In this document: in pieces, positions 9,643 to 18,252 of the stretch
Layout of the letters: every line of letters starts with the position of its first letter
Numbering within the stretch: position 1 is the first letter of the stretch
DNA from: Arsukibacterium perlucidum DSM 18276
GTDB taxonomy: Bacteria; Pseudomonadota; Gammaproteobacteria; Enterobacterales; Alteromonadaceae
Length of the DNA: 64,000 bases
Direction of reading: 5' to 3'
Assembly (NCBI RefSeq): GCF_000382165.1
Contig: NZ_KB907701.1
Span: 186,001-250,000 of the forward strand
The notes under the pieces: model-generated
What the model saw: only the letters and a program-made list of their open reading frames with translations
Told to the model about the DNA's origin: nothing
The model's database searches: none
Position numbers and translations under genes: made by a program

Positions 9643-11112
9643 TTAATTTTTAACCGCCTGGCTTGGCTGCATACTGGCGGGTGGCGACAGCCGCAGAATT
9701 TTTATCCCCAGGTAGGCATAAATAATAGACAACACTGGATTAATTAAGTTGAAAAAAGCATAGAAAGCATAGTCAAGCGGACTTACGCCCAGTACGCCGT
9801 GCATATAGGCACCGCAAGTGTTCCATGGAATTAACGGACTGGTAATAGTGCCGCCATCTTCCAGCGAGCGTGACAAATTAACCGGGGCCAGTCCGCGACG
9901 CTCATACTCTTCTTTGAACATCCGACCTGGCATTACAATCGACATATACTGGTCTGCTGTCAGTAAATTAGTGACAAAGCAGGTAGCTATGGTGCTGGTA
10001 ATTAGTGAGCCGGTACTGCGGGCAAAAAATAAAATAGACTCAACAAACTTACGCAACAGGCCGATCTTTTCTATAGTGGCCCCAAACATCATCGCACAAA
10101 ATACCAACCAGATAGTGTTAAGCATACTCGCCATGCCACCACCGCTTAATAAATCATTCAGATTACTATCACCTGTTTCCAGCGCAAAACCCGCATAAAA
10201 TGTATGCCAGATTAATTTGAACACTCCCACAGCGGCCGGCAGGCTCTCGTCTATCAGTTTCGCCAGCAATTCCTGTTGAAAAAATACCGCCCAGATTGCT
10301 CCGAGCAAAGCACCTATGAAAACAGTGGGAAATGCCGGCACTTTTTTAATTGCCATGACCAGTAGAACCAACAACGGTACCAACGACACCAGATTAATAG
10401 CGAAATGCTGCTGTAACACAGTGCTAATTTGTTCAATCCGGGCAAAGTCGGATGCAATATCGCTGTTAAAGCCAATAATAATGAATAATATTAACGCCAG
10501 AATAAAGCTTGGTACTGTAGTCCACAGCATATGCCGGATATGTTCAAATAGTTCAGCGCCCGCTACCGCAGGCGCCAGATTAGTCGTTTCACTTAACGGC
10601 GACAGCTTATCGCCAAAATACGCTCCCGATACAATAGCCCCGGCCGTGATCGCAGGAGACAACCCCAGTCCCGAAGCCACACCAATCAGCGCAACACCTA
10701 TTGTGGCAGCCGTGGTCCATGAGCTGCCGATGCTCATCGCGACAATGCCACATAACAGACAACTGGCTGCATAAAACCAGCTTGGGCTTAATAACTGTAA
10801 ACCATAATAGATTAAGGTCGGAACGGTACCTGATAACATCCAGGTACCGATTAAGGCCCCAACTGACAATAATATCAGTACCGCGCCAAGCGACAGTGAA
10901 ATACCGTTTACCATGGCTTGTTCCATCGCATGCCAGTTGTAACCGTTTTTCAGGCCAATAATAACTGCTACTGCCGTCGCCACAAATAAAGCAATCTGGT
11001 TTGGACCATATGAGGAGTCACTACCAAACAAATAAACCGATGCTGACAGTAAAACGATCAGCACGATAAGCGGTATAGCAGCATCCAGAAAACTGGGATG
11101 TTTTTCAGTCAT
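9643..11112 (-). CDS. nhaC: NhaC-type Na+/H+ antiporter
   Basis: 489 residues with about 11-12 hydrophobic helices. Family motifs include SIGSSWTTAATIGVALIG, GAYFGDKLSPLSETTNLAPA and the late EDGGTITSPLIPWNTCGAYM segment, all diagnostic of the NhaC branch. It exchanges cytoplasmic Na+ for H+ across the inner membrane, which fits a marine or saline-water organism. It lies 78 bases downstream of the NSS-family Na+ symporter gene on the same strand. A malate/lactate antiporter (MleN) is an alternative within the same family, so substrate specificity is only moderately sure. Confidence 0.88.
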   Translation of the reverse strand: MTEKHPSFLDAAIPLIVLIVLLSASVYLFGSDSSYGPNQIALFVATAVAVIIGLKNGYNWHAMEQAMVNGISLSLGAVLILLSVGALIGTWMLSGTVPTLIYYGLQLLSPSWFYAASCLLCGIVAMSIGSSWTTAATIGVALIGVASGLGLSPAITAGAIVSGAYFGDKLSPLSETTNLAPAVAGAELFEHIRHMLWTTVPSFILALILFIIIGFNSDIASDFARIEQISTVLQQHFAINLVSLVPLLVLLVMAIKKVPAFPTVFIGALLGAIWAVFFQQELLAKLIDESLPAAVGVFKLIWHTFYAGFALETGDSNLNDLLSGGGMASMLNTIWLVFCAMMFGATIEKIGLLRKFVESILFFARSTGSLITSTIATCFVTNLLTADQYMSIVMPGRMFKEEYERRGLAPVNLSRSLEDGGTITSPLIPWNTCGAYMHGVLGVSPLDYAFYAFFNLINPVLSIIYAYLGIKILRLSPPASMQPSQAVKN

Positions 11113-11130
11113 TAGTTTTGCTCCAATAGG

Positions 11131-11154
11131 CGAAGGCGCCTGCAGCGCCTTTCG
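11131..11154. terminator. Hairpin between the NSS and NhaC genes
   Basis: CGAAGGCGC pairs with GCGCCTTTCG with one bulge around a short loop. There is no strong T-run on the coding strand, so it could be a weak terminator or a processing hairpin between two same-strand transporter genes. Confidence 0.4.
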
Positions 11155-11190
11155 TTGTTATTATTAATGGATAGTTTGTATTACTGCCAA

Positions 11191-12522
11191 TTATAAGGAC
11201 CGATAGAACATCAACAGGATAATCACCGGACAGACGAATTTGACATACCAGGGCCATATCCGCCAAAACCAGCTATGTTCGGCGTCAGCATCACCTTTTT
11301 TCAGCTCTGCCAGAATGCCGTTTCTGTGCCATACCCAGCCAGCAAAAATACATAGCATTAAACCGAGCAATGGCTGACTATAGCGAGTTGTCAGCGCAAT
11401 AACAAAGCCGAACAACGTTGCGAAGTTCAGCAAAATAATCACACTAATCGAAAAAATAATAGCAGCGATAAGCCATACCGCTTTATTGCGGGCAACTTTA
11501 CGATTCTCAACAACATAAGATACCGGCACTTCAAGCATTGAAATTGACGAGGTCAGAGCAGCAATTGACATCAACAGGAAAAAGGCGAAAGCAACCACCA
11601 ATCCGATTGACCCCATAGTAGCAAATAATGACGGTAGTACCGTGAAGATCAAGGTATCTTCAGCCAATAGCTGGCCATTCTCAGCAAAAATCTGCACCCC
11701 ATTATGTAAAGCAACATACATGGCGGGGATGATCAGTAAGCCTGCCAGTACGGCAACACCAATATCAACTAACGCTACCGACGCGCCTAACTTCGGTAAG
11801 TTCTCTTTATGGCTGACATAGGAGCCATAAATCAACATAGTCCCAACGCCAAGCGACATAGAGAAGAATGCCTGACCCATGGCACTGATCAGTAAATCGG
11901 GGTTAAGTACTTCGGTAAAATCAGGTAGCAGATAAACTTTTAAACCTTCAATTGCGCCTTCCTGGGTCATTACATAACCAAACAGCAACAACATCAGTAC
12001 AAATAATGTGGGCATCAATCTTACAGACCAACGCTCTATACCATTAACAACACCACCACCTACAATACCCACCGTTAATAGCATGAACATGGCACAAAAC
12101 AAAATATTACGGGTCAGGGATGAGCCAGCCAACCATTGTGCTAATTGTGCTAAACCTGCCAGACTTGCCACTGCCTCCATGGTATAGGCCAGCATCCAGC
12201 CACCGACAATGCCGTAAAAAGCTAAAATAAGCGATACGGTAGCAATACCCCAGATCCCGACAGCTCTGCCAGAGCGTCCTCCGGATATTTTGCCAAGCGC
12301 ATCAACAACATTAGATTCCGTTGCCCGACCAATAAGTAATTCTGCCATCAGTACCGGATACGCCAGGACGAAAGCCAGAATTAGATACATTAGGACAAAA
12401 GCAGCACCGCCATTACTGGCAACCTGAGAAGGAAAGCCCCAGACGTTACCTAAACCAACTGCCGAACCAGAAGCGGCCAGAATAAAACCCAGCCTTGATG
12501 AAAATACACCCCGTGAAGTCAT
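11191..12522 (-). CDS. Sodium-dependent transporter, NSS (SNF/LeuT) family
   Basis: 443 residues, about 11 helices, the short bacterial 11-helix type of neurotransmitter:sodium symporter. Helix 1 carries the sodium/substrate motif GSAVGLGNVWGFPSQVASNG, with the unwound-region glycines and the NVW(G)FP signature. It imports an amino acid or similar solute using the Na+ gradient; the substrate cannot be read from the sequence. Next to NhaC, which extrudes Na+, it forms a plausible sodium-coupled pair. The start ATG at 12522 directly precedes TSRGVFSSRLGF, a normal family N-terminus. Confidence 0.9.
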   Translation of the reverse strand: MTSRGVFSSRLGFILAASGSAVGLGNVWGFPSQVASNGGAAFVLMYLILAFVLAYPVLMAELLIGRATESNVVDALGKISGGRSGRAVGIWGIATVSLILAFYGIVGGWMLAYTMEAVASLAGLAQLAQWLAGSSLTRNILFCAMFMLLTVGIVGGGVVNGIERWSVRLMPTLFVLMLLLFGYVMTQEGAIEGLKVYLLPDFTEVLNPDLLISAMGQAFFSMSLGVGTMLIYGSYVSHKENLPKLGASVALVDIGVAVLAGLLIIPAMYVALHNGVQIFAENGQLLAEDTLIFTVLPSLFATMGSIGLVVAFAFFLLMSIAALTSSISMLEVPVSYVVENRKVARNKAVWLIAAIIFSISVIILLNFATLFGFVIALTTRYSQPLLGLMLCIFAGWVWHRNGILAELKKGDADAEHSWFWRIWPWYVKFVCPVIILLMFYRSL

Positions 12523-12566
12523 AGTTAACCTTTATAGTTATTATTTATTTGGCTGAGCCTAACAAA

Positions 12567-12587
12567 AAGCGGTAATCAATACCGCTT
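12567..12587 (-). terminator. Terminator after prc
   Basis: AAGCGGTA (12567-12574) pairs with TACCGCTT (12580-12587) around a 5-nt loop. On the minus strand it is followed by TTTTTGTTAGG. Confidence 0.75.
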
Positions 12588-12613
12588 ATTTGTTATTTAT
12601 TATTAACCTGTGA

Positions 12614-14638
12614 TTATTTTTTCGCCAGACGGCTAACCATTAGTAAGTCGGTAGTAATACTGGCGGCTTCTTCCAGGAATGGATCCAGTTCACTTATCAG
12701 TTCTGGCGCATCATCAACGGATTCAACCTTTTCAAGTTCAAACCTTGCTAACCGCTCATTAATCCTGGCCAGTTGATCTGCCTTCTCTTTATCCCGCTCA
12801 CTGAGCCTGACCGCTTCATTCAGAGAAACCGTTTTCTCATTTTGCCGTTGTTGATAATCAGCTATGTCAGACAACAGATAAGTAAACTCTTGCTCTTTAC
12901 TGATCCGCCGTTGATGCTTTTCAAGCAGAACCGGCACCATCGCCTGAACATCATTAACACTGGCATAATTTGCCGGCGGTATTGAATCCCAGGGCAGAGC
13001 ATGTTGTTCTTTACTTTCACCCCACTCTGCCGGGTCAATAGCCGTTGGGAAATGGATATCCGGTATCACTCCCTGGTGTTGGGTACTACCACCATTAATC
13101 CGGTAAAACTTGGCAATAGTGTACTGAACACTTCCCAACGGTTCTTCAAACATATCATAGATACGCCCCAGGCCGCGGTGCTGCTGTACTGTGCCTTTGC
13201 CAAAGGTTTGTTCACCAACAATCAGCGCCCGGCCATAGTCCTGCATTGCTGCAGCAAAAATCTCAGATGCTGAAGCACTGTAGCGATCGACCAGCACGGT
13301 CAATGGACCCTCGTAGTAACTCACACCATCAGTATCTGGTGATTCAGTTACTTTACCGTCACCCTGCCTGATCTGCACGACAGGACCGCGGTCAATGAAT
13401 AAACCGGTAAGTAAGGTCGCTTCCTGTAACGAGCCCCCGCCATTGCCGCGCAAATCAATAACAATGCCGTCTACTTTTTGCTCTTTTAATTCGACCAAAA
13501 GTTTCTTAACATCTTCGGCCAGGTTATTGTAAAAACCAGGAATGCTGATAACGCCGATATTTTGTTCAAGTTCGTTAAGTTTAGGCTCCAACAGTTCTGC
13601 TTTAGCAGCGCGGTCTTCCAGTCGGATTTTATCCCGTACTATTGTTACCACATCAGCTTTATTAGCAGCGATATCACTACCACCTAACACCTGCAGCCGC
13701 ACAGTACTTCCTTTCGGGCCTTTAATTAAGTCAACAACATCGTCCAGGCGCCAGCCAATTACATCAACGAAATCTTTTGCATCCTGTGCCACACCAATAA
13801 TCTTATCTTTAGGCTTTAGTTTCTGCGTCTGATCCGCAGGGCCGCCAGGCACCAGGCTCTGGATTACGGTATAGTCTTCATCAGCCCGCAAAACGGCACC
13901 TATGCCTTCCAGCGATAAGTTCATTTCCTGTTGAAAGCGGTCAGCATTGCGGGGAGACAGATAAGACGTATGAGCTTCAATCGCCCGGCCAAAAGAATTC
14001 ATAACTAACTGAAAAACATCTTCACTGTTAGTCTGGCTCAACCGCTTTTGACCGTTACGATAGCGCTTAGTCAGGATATCTCTGATTTCATCATCGGTTT
14101 TACCGGTAAGTTTTAAATTCAACGCATCAAACTTTACCCGTTGCCGCCAAAGCTCATCCATCTCTGCCTGGTCTGCCGGCCACTGCGCGTCTTCACGATC
14201 ATACCGATAGCTGTCATCCTTGCTGAAATCAAACTCCTGTGCCAGTAAACTGATGGCAAAATCAAATCTCTCAGCACGACGCTCCAGGGTTTGATTAAAC
14301 ATATCGAACGCAAAATTTAAATTACCTTTGTTCAGACCGTCGTCAAATTCATCCCGAAAACGTGAAAATGCTTCAACATCAGACTTTAACAATACATTAC
14401 GGTAATAATCTAAATTTTTGAGATACATATCAAAAATACGGCCAGACAATTCATCATTAAGTTGTACTGGTACATAATGGCCGCGGGTAAACAGCGCGGT
14501 TATCCTTTTACTGGCTGTCGCATGATGAGACGCCTGAGCCATAACAGGCAATACCAGTGTCTCTTCTGTTTTTTCGGGCTCAGCCTGAACAGCCAGAGCC
14601 ATCATTAAACTTGCCGCTAAAATGGATAATTTCTTCAT
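12614..14638 (-). CDS. prc: Tail-specific carboxy-terminal processing protease (S41A)
   Basis: 674 residues, as in E. coli Prc/Tsp. A signal peptide ends near residue 19 (ALAVQA), so the enzyme is periplasmic. It degrades proteins with non-polar C-termini and trims penicillin-binding proteins and lytic enzymes. Order: N-terminal helical domain, PDZ domain (about 240-320, with LSLEGIGAVL and SLVPGGPAD), then the protease core with DLRGNGGGSLQEA. The nucleophile is Ser456 in YSASASEIFAAAMQ, the catalytic Lys481 in FGKGTVQQ; the 25-residue spacing matches E. coli. It ends in a DUF3340-like C-terminal domain. It follows proQ by 17 bases, the usual msrC-proQ-prc order. Confidence 0.96.
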   Translation of the reverse strand: MKKLSILAASLMMALAVQAEPEKTEETLVLPVMAQASHHATASKRITALFTRGHYVPVQLNDELSGRIFDMYLKNLDYYRNVLLKSDVEAFSRFRDEFDDGLNKGNLNFAFDMFNQTLERRAERFDFAISLLAQEFDFSKDDSYRYDREDAQWPADQAEMDELWRQRVKFDALNLKLTGKTDDEIRDILTKRYRNGQKRLSQTNSEDVFQLVMNSFGRAIEAHTSYLSPRNADRFQQEMNLSLEGIGAVLRADEDYTVIQSLVPGGPADQTQKLKPKDKIIGVAQDAKDFVDVIGWRLDDVVDLIKGPKGSTVRLQVLGGSDIAANKADVVTIVRDKIRLEDRAAKAELLEPKLNELEQNIGVISIPGFYNNLAEDVKKLLVELKEQKVDGIVIDLRGNGGGSLQEATLLTGLFIDRGPVVQIRQGDGKVTESPDTDGVSYYEGPLTVLVDRYSASASEIFAAAMQDYGRALIVGEQTFGKGTVQQHRGLGRIYDMFEEPLGSVQYTIAKFYRINGGSTQHQGVIPDIHFPTAIDPAEWGESKEQHALPWDSIPPANYASVNDVQAMVPVLLEKHQRRISKEQEFTYLLSDIADYQQRQNEKTVSLNEAVRLSERDKEKADQLARINERLARFELEKVESVDDAPELISELDPFLEEAASITTDLLMVSRLAKK

Positions 14639-14655
14639 AAGCTACTCTGTATTTA

Positions 14656-15408
14656 TCAGGACTGGTACAAACTGTCCCGACGGGTTTTTACCACCATTCC
14701 AGACGTCAGCTGCACAGTTACATCATCTTTGTGCACTTCAAGTACTGTCGCCGTCATTGGTGACTGGCCTAATTTAACCAGCACACCGGCGCCTACTTTA
14801 AGCTGCTCGTTTGCTATAGCTTGTAACGCAGGGGCTGTTACCGTTGGGCTGACAGGCTTTGGCTCTGCTTTACTGCTTAGCTTAGTGCTGTTAGAGCTGA
14901 TATTTGCCGTTTTGTTCGGCTTTTTTTTGTAAGCAGGTTTGTCGGCTTTGTCGGCGGCGGGTTTAGCTTTGGCTTTTTGCTCGGCTATCCGCGCTTTGCG
15001 CAGCTCTGCTGCTTTATTTTTACTTTCGGTAAGGGTACTAAGTGCATGATCAGCTTGCTGCTGATCAATTTGCTCACCTGCTTCACCTTCTAAATCTACG
15101 CGGGCAATACCTGGCTGGATTGCTTCCAGATATCGCCAGCTTGAAGTGTAAACCCGCAGCGCTTGCCTTAGCTGGGTTTTACTGACCAGGCTATCCTGCT
15201 CCAGCCTGGTAGCAAGATCCTGGAAAATACCTATTTTAAGGGGCTTAGCTTCACCTTTAACACTAAAGCATAAAGGAAATTGTTGTTCCAGATATGCCAA
15301 TACTTCTTTTACATTCGCCAGTTTACTGGTTTCACTCTGGTTGGCCGTCGTTTCTTGCTCTGACGCAGTTGTTTCGGCTGTATTTATAGCTTCAGTGGAG
15401 GTTGTCAT
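14656..15408 (-). CDS. proQ: RNA chaperone ProQ
   Basis: About 250 residues from the ATG at 15408, eight bases after the preceding stop and preceded by GAAGAGTGA. Longer starts would overlap the upstream gene. After a low-complexity Thr/Glu N-terminus comes the FinO/ProQ domain (about residues 30-140: EVLAYLEQQFPLCF, LKIGIFQDLATRL, SKTQLRQALRVYTSSWRYL). A Lys/Ala-rich linker and a C-terminal SH3-like domain (GAGVLVKLGQSPMTATVLEV) follow. It binds structured small RNAs and mRNA 3' ends. It lies within the msrC-unknown-proQ-prc unit. Confidence 0.94.
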   Translation of the reverse strand: MTTSTEAINTAETTASEQETTANQSETSKLANVKEVLAYLEQQFPLCFSVKGEAKPLKIGIFQDLATRLEQDSLVSKTQLRQALRVYTSSWRYLEAIQPGIARVDLEGEAGEQIDQQQADHALSTLTESKNKAAELRKARIAEQKAKAKPAADKADKPAYKKKPNKTANISSNSTKLSSKAEPKPVSPTVTAPALQAIANEQLKVGAGVLVKLGQSPMTATVLEVHKDDVTVQLTSGMVVKTRRDSLYQS

Positions 15409-15415
15409 TAAAATT

Positions 15416-15754
15416 TCACTCTTCTTCATCGTCTGCATTAACATCGGCATCTACTGCATTTGCAGCTTCAGCATCATCAATGCCCAGTTCAATTTGTTGT
15501 CGCATATAGACCAAAGCCCAACCGGTCAATTCATGCTCATCAACATCAAGCAGAACGGTATCACTACCTAGTTGCTGCCATAGTTGCGGCATTATCCGCT
15601 CTATCTGCTCAGTTGCCAGGTCATCGGGCAAGGCATCCCAAACCGCGTGAATAATGCTGTTAATTTTATCCGTTACCAGCTCTTCTTCGCCATCCCAGTC
15701 GCCGACTTCAGACTCGTTTAATAAATAATCCTGAACCGTCAGTGCGTCTTTCAT
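15416..15754 (-). CDS. Conserved-looking acidic protein of unknown function between msrC and proQ
   Basis: 112 residues, very acidic, with a C-terminal tail of mostly Asp/Glu/Ala (VDADVNADDEEE). It is predicted helical and cytoplasmic, with no signal or membrane segment. I do not recognise the family. Its ATG overlaps the msrC stop by four bases (ATGA) and its stop is eight bases before the proQ ATG, so all three are translated as a unit. The position suggests a link with ProQ or a house-keeping role. An anionic partner of the very basic ProQ linker is possible but pure inference. Confidence 0.75.
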   Translation of the reverse strand: MKDALTVQDYLLNESEVGDWDGEEELVTDKINSIIHAVWDALPDDLATEQIERIMPQLWQQLGSDTVLLDVDEHELTGWALVYMRQQIELGIDDAEAANAVDADVNADDEEE

Positions 15755-16224
15755 AATGCTTTGGCTAACCGCTTCTCAAGCAGCTTAACTAATGTGACCA
15801 GATGCTGCTGATCAATCTCATCAAAACGTGCCAGTTGTGGACTATCGATATCAAGAACCGCGATTATTTCGTCGTTGCATCGCACCGGAACGACAATTTC
15901 TGAATTGCTGGCTGCATCACAGGCAATATGTCCGGCAAACTGATGTACATCTGTCACCAGCTGTACCTCGCCGCTGGCAACCGCGGTGCCACAGACCCCC
16001 TTACCAATCGGGATCCTGACACAGGCAACCTGCCCCTGAAAAGGCCCCAGTACTAATTCACCCTCGCGTATAATGTAAAAGCCGGCCCAGTTTAGATCTG
16101 GCAGACTGTTATATAACAGAGCACTTAGGTTGGCCATATTGGCAATGACATCGGGTTCATCGGCGATCAGCGCCTGCGCTTGCTGCAGCAGCAAGTGGTA
16201 TTGATTATGTTTTTCGCTAGACAT
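15751..16224 (-). CDS. msrC: Free methionine-(R)-sulfoxide reductase (GAF domain)
   Basis: 157 residues making a single GAF domain. It reduces free L-methionine-(R)-sulfoxide with electrons from thioredoxin. Three cysteines, at about residues 68 (GQVACVRIP), 78 (GKGVCGTAV) and 102 (HIACDAAS), have the same 10- and 24-residue spacing as the catalytic triad of the E. coli enzyme. It is the first gene of the msrC-unknown-proQ-prc unit. A perfect 16-bp palindrome lies about 100 bp upstream. Confidence 0.93.
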   Translation of the reverse strand: MSSEKHNQYHLLLQQAQALIADEPDVIANMANLSALLYNSLPDLNWAGFYIIREGELVLGPFQGQVACVRIPIGKGVCGTAVASGEVQLVTDVHQFAGHIACDAASNSEIVVPVRCNDEIIAVLDIDSPQLARFDEIDQQHLVTLVKLLEKRLAKAL

Positions 16225-16326
16225 CGGTTTGCGGTTTCAGTTTACCTAGTATCAAAGGCACTACATTACTTGGTTTAATGGCTAATTTAAACCTTTTTAG
16301 TGTGAAAGACTGCCTCGACCAGCATG

Positions 16327-16342
16327 AATTCTGCGCAGAATT
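16327..16342. promoter_or_regulatory. 16-bp perfect palindrome upstream of msrC
   Basis: AATTCTGCGCAGAATT, a perfect inverted repeat, in the 153-bp gap between the kinase stop and the msrC start. It has no T-run, so a protein-binding site is more likely than a terminator. The regulator is not known. Confidence 0.45.
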
Positions 16343-16377
16343 AACTAAACTGGTTATAAATCATCCAAACAAAGCTT

Positions 16378-18216
16378 TCAGGGGCTAAATTGCATTGGAT
16401 TTGGCGGATAATAACAGGCGCTGGTTTGGCGCTGATGCTCAAAAAAGCGGGTGTCTTTATAAGGTAACTTCATAAAGCCACCAACCCCCTCACCACTGAT
16501 CAGAGGAACTTTTGCCAGAATACTTTGTAACAGCGCAGCAAATTCCGGTTCGGCTGTGTTATCCAGCAAACGATAATAACTATGTACCTTCATATACAGC
16601 GGTGTTACCTCGAAAATAATACACCCGGTATGTCGGATCAGGTTTAACTGAGCTATATCGTCCATAATGGCTTCTGGCAATACCAGCTGTTCGTCTGGAT
16701 CTTTACCATCTTCAAAGTAAGAGTGTTGTTTACTGGCTTCTTCCTGACTCAGAACAGGCGCTGCCTGATACAATATTTTGGCATCAGCAGGAACGACAAA
16801 GGGTTGCTCGATCGTTTCCCGGCTAATATGAATGGTGTTACGCGCATCAAACAAACATGCTTTAAATACCCCTAATTTACCAATCGCCCTGCCAAGGTTA
16901 ACAACATTATTGACCGCATGATTAAAGGCGACTCTCAGGCTGGCATTGTAAAGATTTAAGCTGGAGTCAATGTATACGCCGCTGGCCTGCCAGTGGATAG
17001 CAAGACCGCCTACCACCGGATAGCGCGCCAGACGCCCTACGGCGGCGATAAAAGCTTTTTCCGTTTCCCCCATGCCTTCCAGATAGTTTTTATAATAGCG
17101 CTCCAGCTGAACATCATCGACATAATGCAAATCAGCGTCTTCCTGATGCTCCCGCAGAAATGACTTGCGGGAAGAGTAGACAACGGTGTCGAGCTCCAGG
17201 GTTTGTTCGCTGCACCATACCGGCAACATAGCACTATCTGGCAGCAAACTCAGCGGCGGCAATACCAGTTGTTTAAGCTGCGGCATCCTGCTGATAAAGT
17301 AGTCACCAGCCTGTTGCCGTAGTTCCTGATCATCGGCCAGCAAGCTGTCCAGCATAGTGGCAAATTCAACCGGCAACCCCAGACTTCGCGCCGGTATTGC
17401 TTTGCGGCCAAACCGACAAGACTGCGCCGACGCTAAGGCGTATAAGGTACTGGCCACGCCCTGTTCATCAAAACGCGGGCTGGATAGCTCGCCGCTTCGC
17501 TGCTCAGGGCCGATAAAATACACATCCCCCATTCTGGCATTAGAATTCTGTAAATCAGCTGACATCAGCTGCATAACATTATTAGCCAGATACTGGCCCT
17601 GACTATCCAGCTGAGCATGTACTGACGATCCCCAGTCAATTAAACTTATCCGGCCGGTTTGTTGATCAAACACCAGATTTGACGGTTTAATATCGCCATG
17701 GACTATCGGCGCAGTGTTGCCATCAATCTGTTGTTGGCGCAAAAACAACAGAAGTTCGGCCAGCTGCGCCGCAATGTCGATGATTAACCTTACCGGCAAA
17801 CGCCCCACTTGCAGACTGTATTGTTCCAAATCCAGGCCTTTAGCCCGGGCCATCATCAATATGCCCTGCTTTTTTATGACCTGGTAGGTTATATATGCCG
17901 GTACCGCCGGGTGTTTCACCAATGACAACATGTAAGCTTCGTCAGCAAGCCGTTCCTGAATATGTTGGGCTAAGTTGATCCGGGAAAACTTAAACACATA
18001 AGACACACCGTCCAGGCCCAACCCTGCAAAAGCAAAGCCGTATGCGCCTTTACCGATAAGTTCTATCTGGCGGTAACCTAATTTTTCCAGCTCCTCAATA
18101 CAGAGTGCCACCCAGTCTTTTAGCTTTTTGGCGTCATTGGCATTAAGTAAATATACCGATTGCTCTTCTGGTATATAGAAATTACGCAATGGGGTTTTAT
18201 CGGACTTATCCGGCAT
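16378..18216 (-). CDS. Hanks-type Ser/Thr protein kinase with a large unknown C-terminal domain
   Basis: 612 residues; ATG at 18216 preceded by AGGAAG. The kinase domain spans about residues 48-320. It has a glycine loop IGKGAYGFAF (G55-G60), the ATP-site Lys76 in YVFKFSR, a catalytic loop HGDIKPSN with Asp175 (HGD in place of HRD) and a metal loop DWG at 194-196 (in place of DFG). All catalytic residues are present, so it is probably active. Residues about 330-612 match nothing I recognise and contain no membrane helix, so this is a cytoplasmic kinase, unlike PknB-type receptors. It lies 36 bases after the AAA ATPase gene on the same strand and is probably cotranscribed with it. Substrates unknown. 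Confidence 0.88.
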   Translation of the reverse strand: MPDKSDKTPLRNFYIPEEQSVYLLNANDAKKLKDWVALCIEELEKLGYRQIELIGKGAYGFAFAGLGLDGVSYVFKFSRINLAQHIQERLADEAYMLSLVKHPAVPAYITYQVIKKQGILMMARAKGLDLEQYSLQVGRLPVRLIIDIAAQLAELLLFLRQQQIDGNTAPIVHGDIKPSNLVFDQQTGRISLIDWGSSVHAQLDSQGQYLANNVMQLMSADLQNSNARMGDVYFIGPEQRSGELSSPRFDEQGVASTLYALASAQSCRFGRKAIPARSLGLPVEFATMLDSLLADDQELRQQAGDYFISRMPQLKQLVLPPLSLLPDSAMLPVWCSEQTLELDTVVYSSRKSFLREHQEDADLHYVDDVQLERYYKNYLEGMGETEKAFIAAVGRLARYPVVGGLAIHWQASGVYIDSSLNLYNASLRVAFNHAVNNVVNLGRAIGKLGVFKACLFDARNTIHISRETIEQPFVVPADAKILYQAAPVLSQEEASKQHSYFEDGKDPDEQLVLPEAIMDDIAQLNLIRHTGCIIFEVTPLYMKVHSYYRLLDNTAEPEFAALLQSILAKVPLISGEGVGGFMKLPYKDTRFFEHQRQTSACYYPPNPMQFSP

Positions 18217-18252
18217 AAGCTTCCTGTTAAATACGGGAAATGAGGCTACCCG

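Noticed and set aside
10316-10774. 152-codon open frame antisense to nhaC
   Set aside because: Overlaps the conserved antiporter motifs; no supporting start signal or homology.
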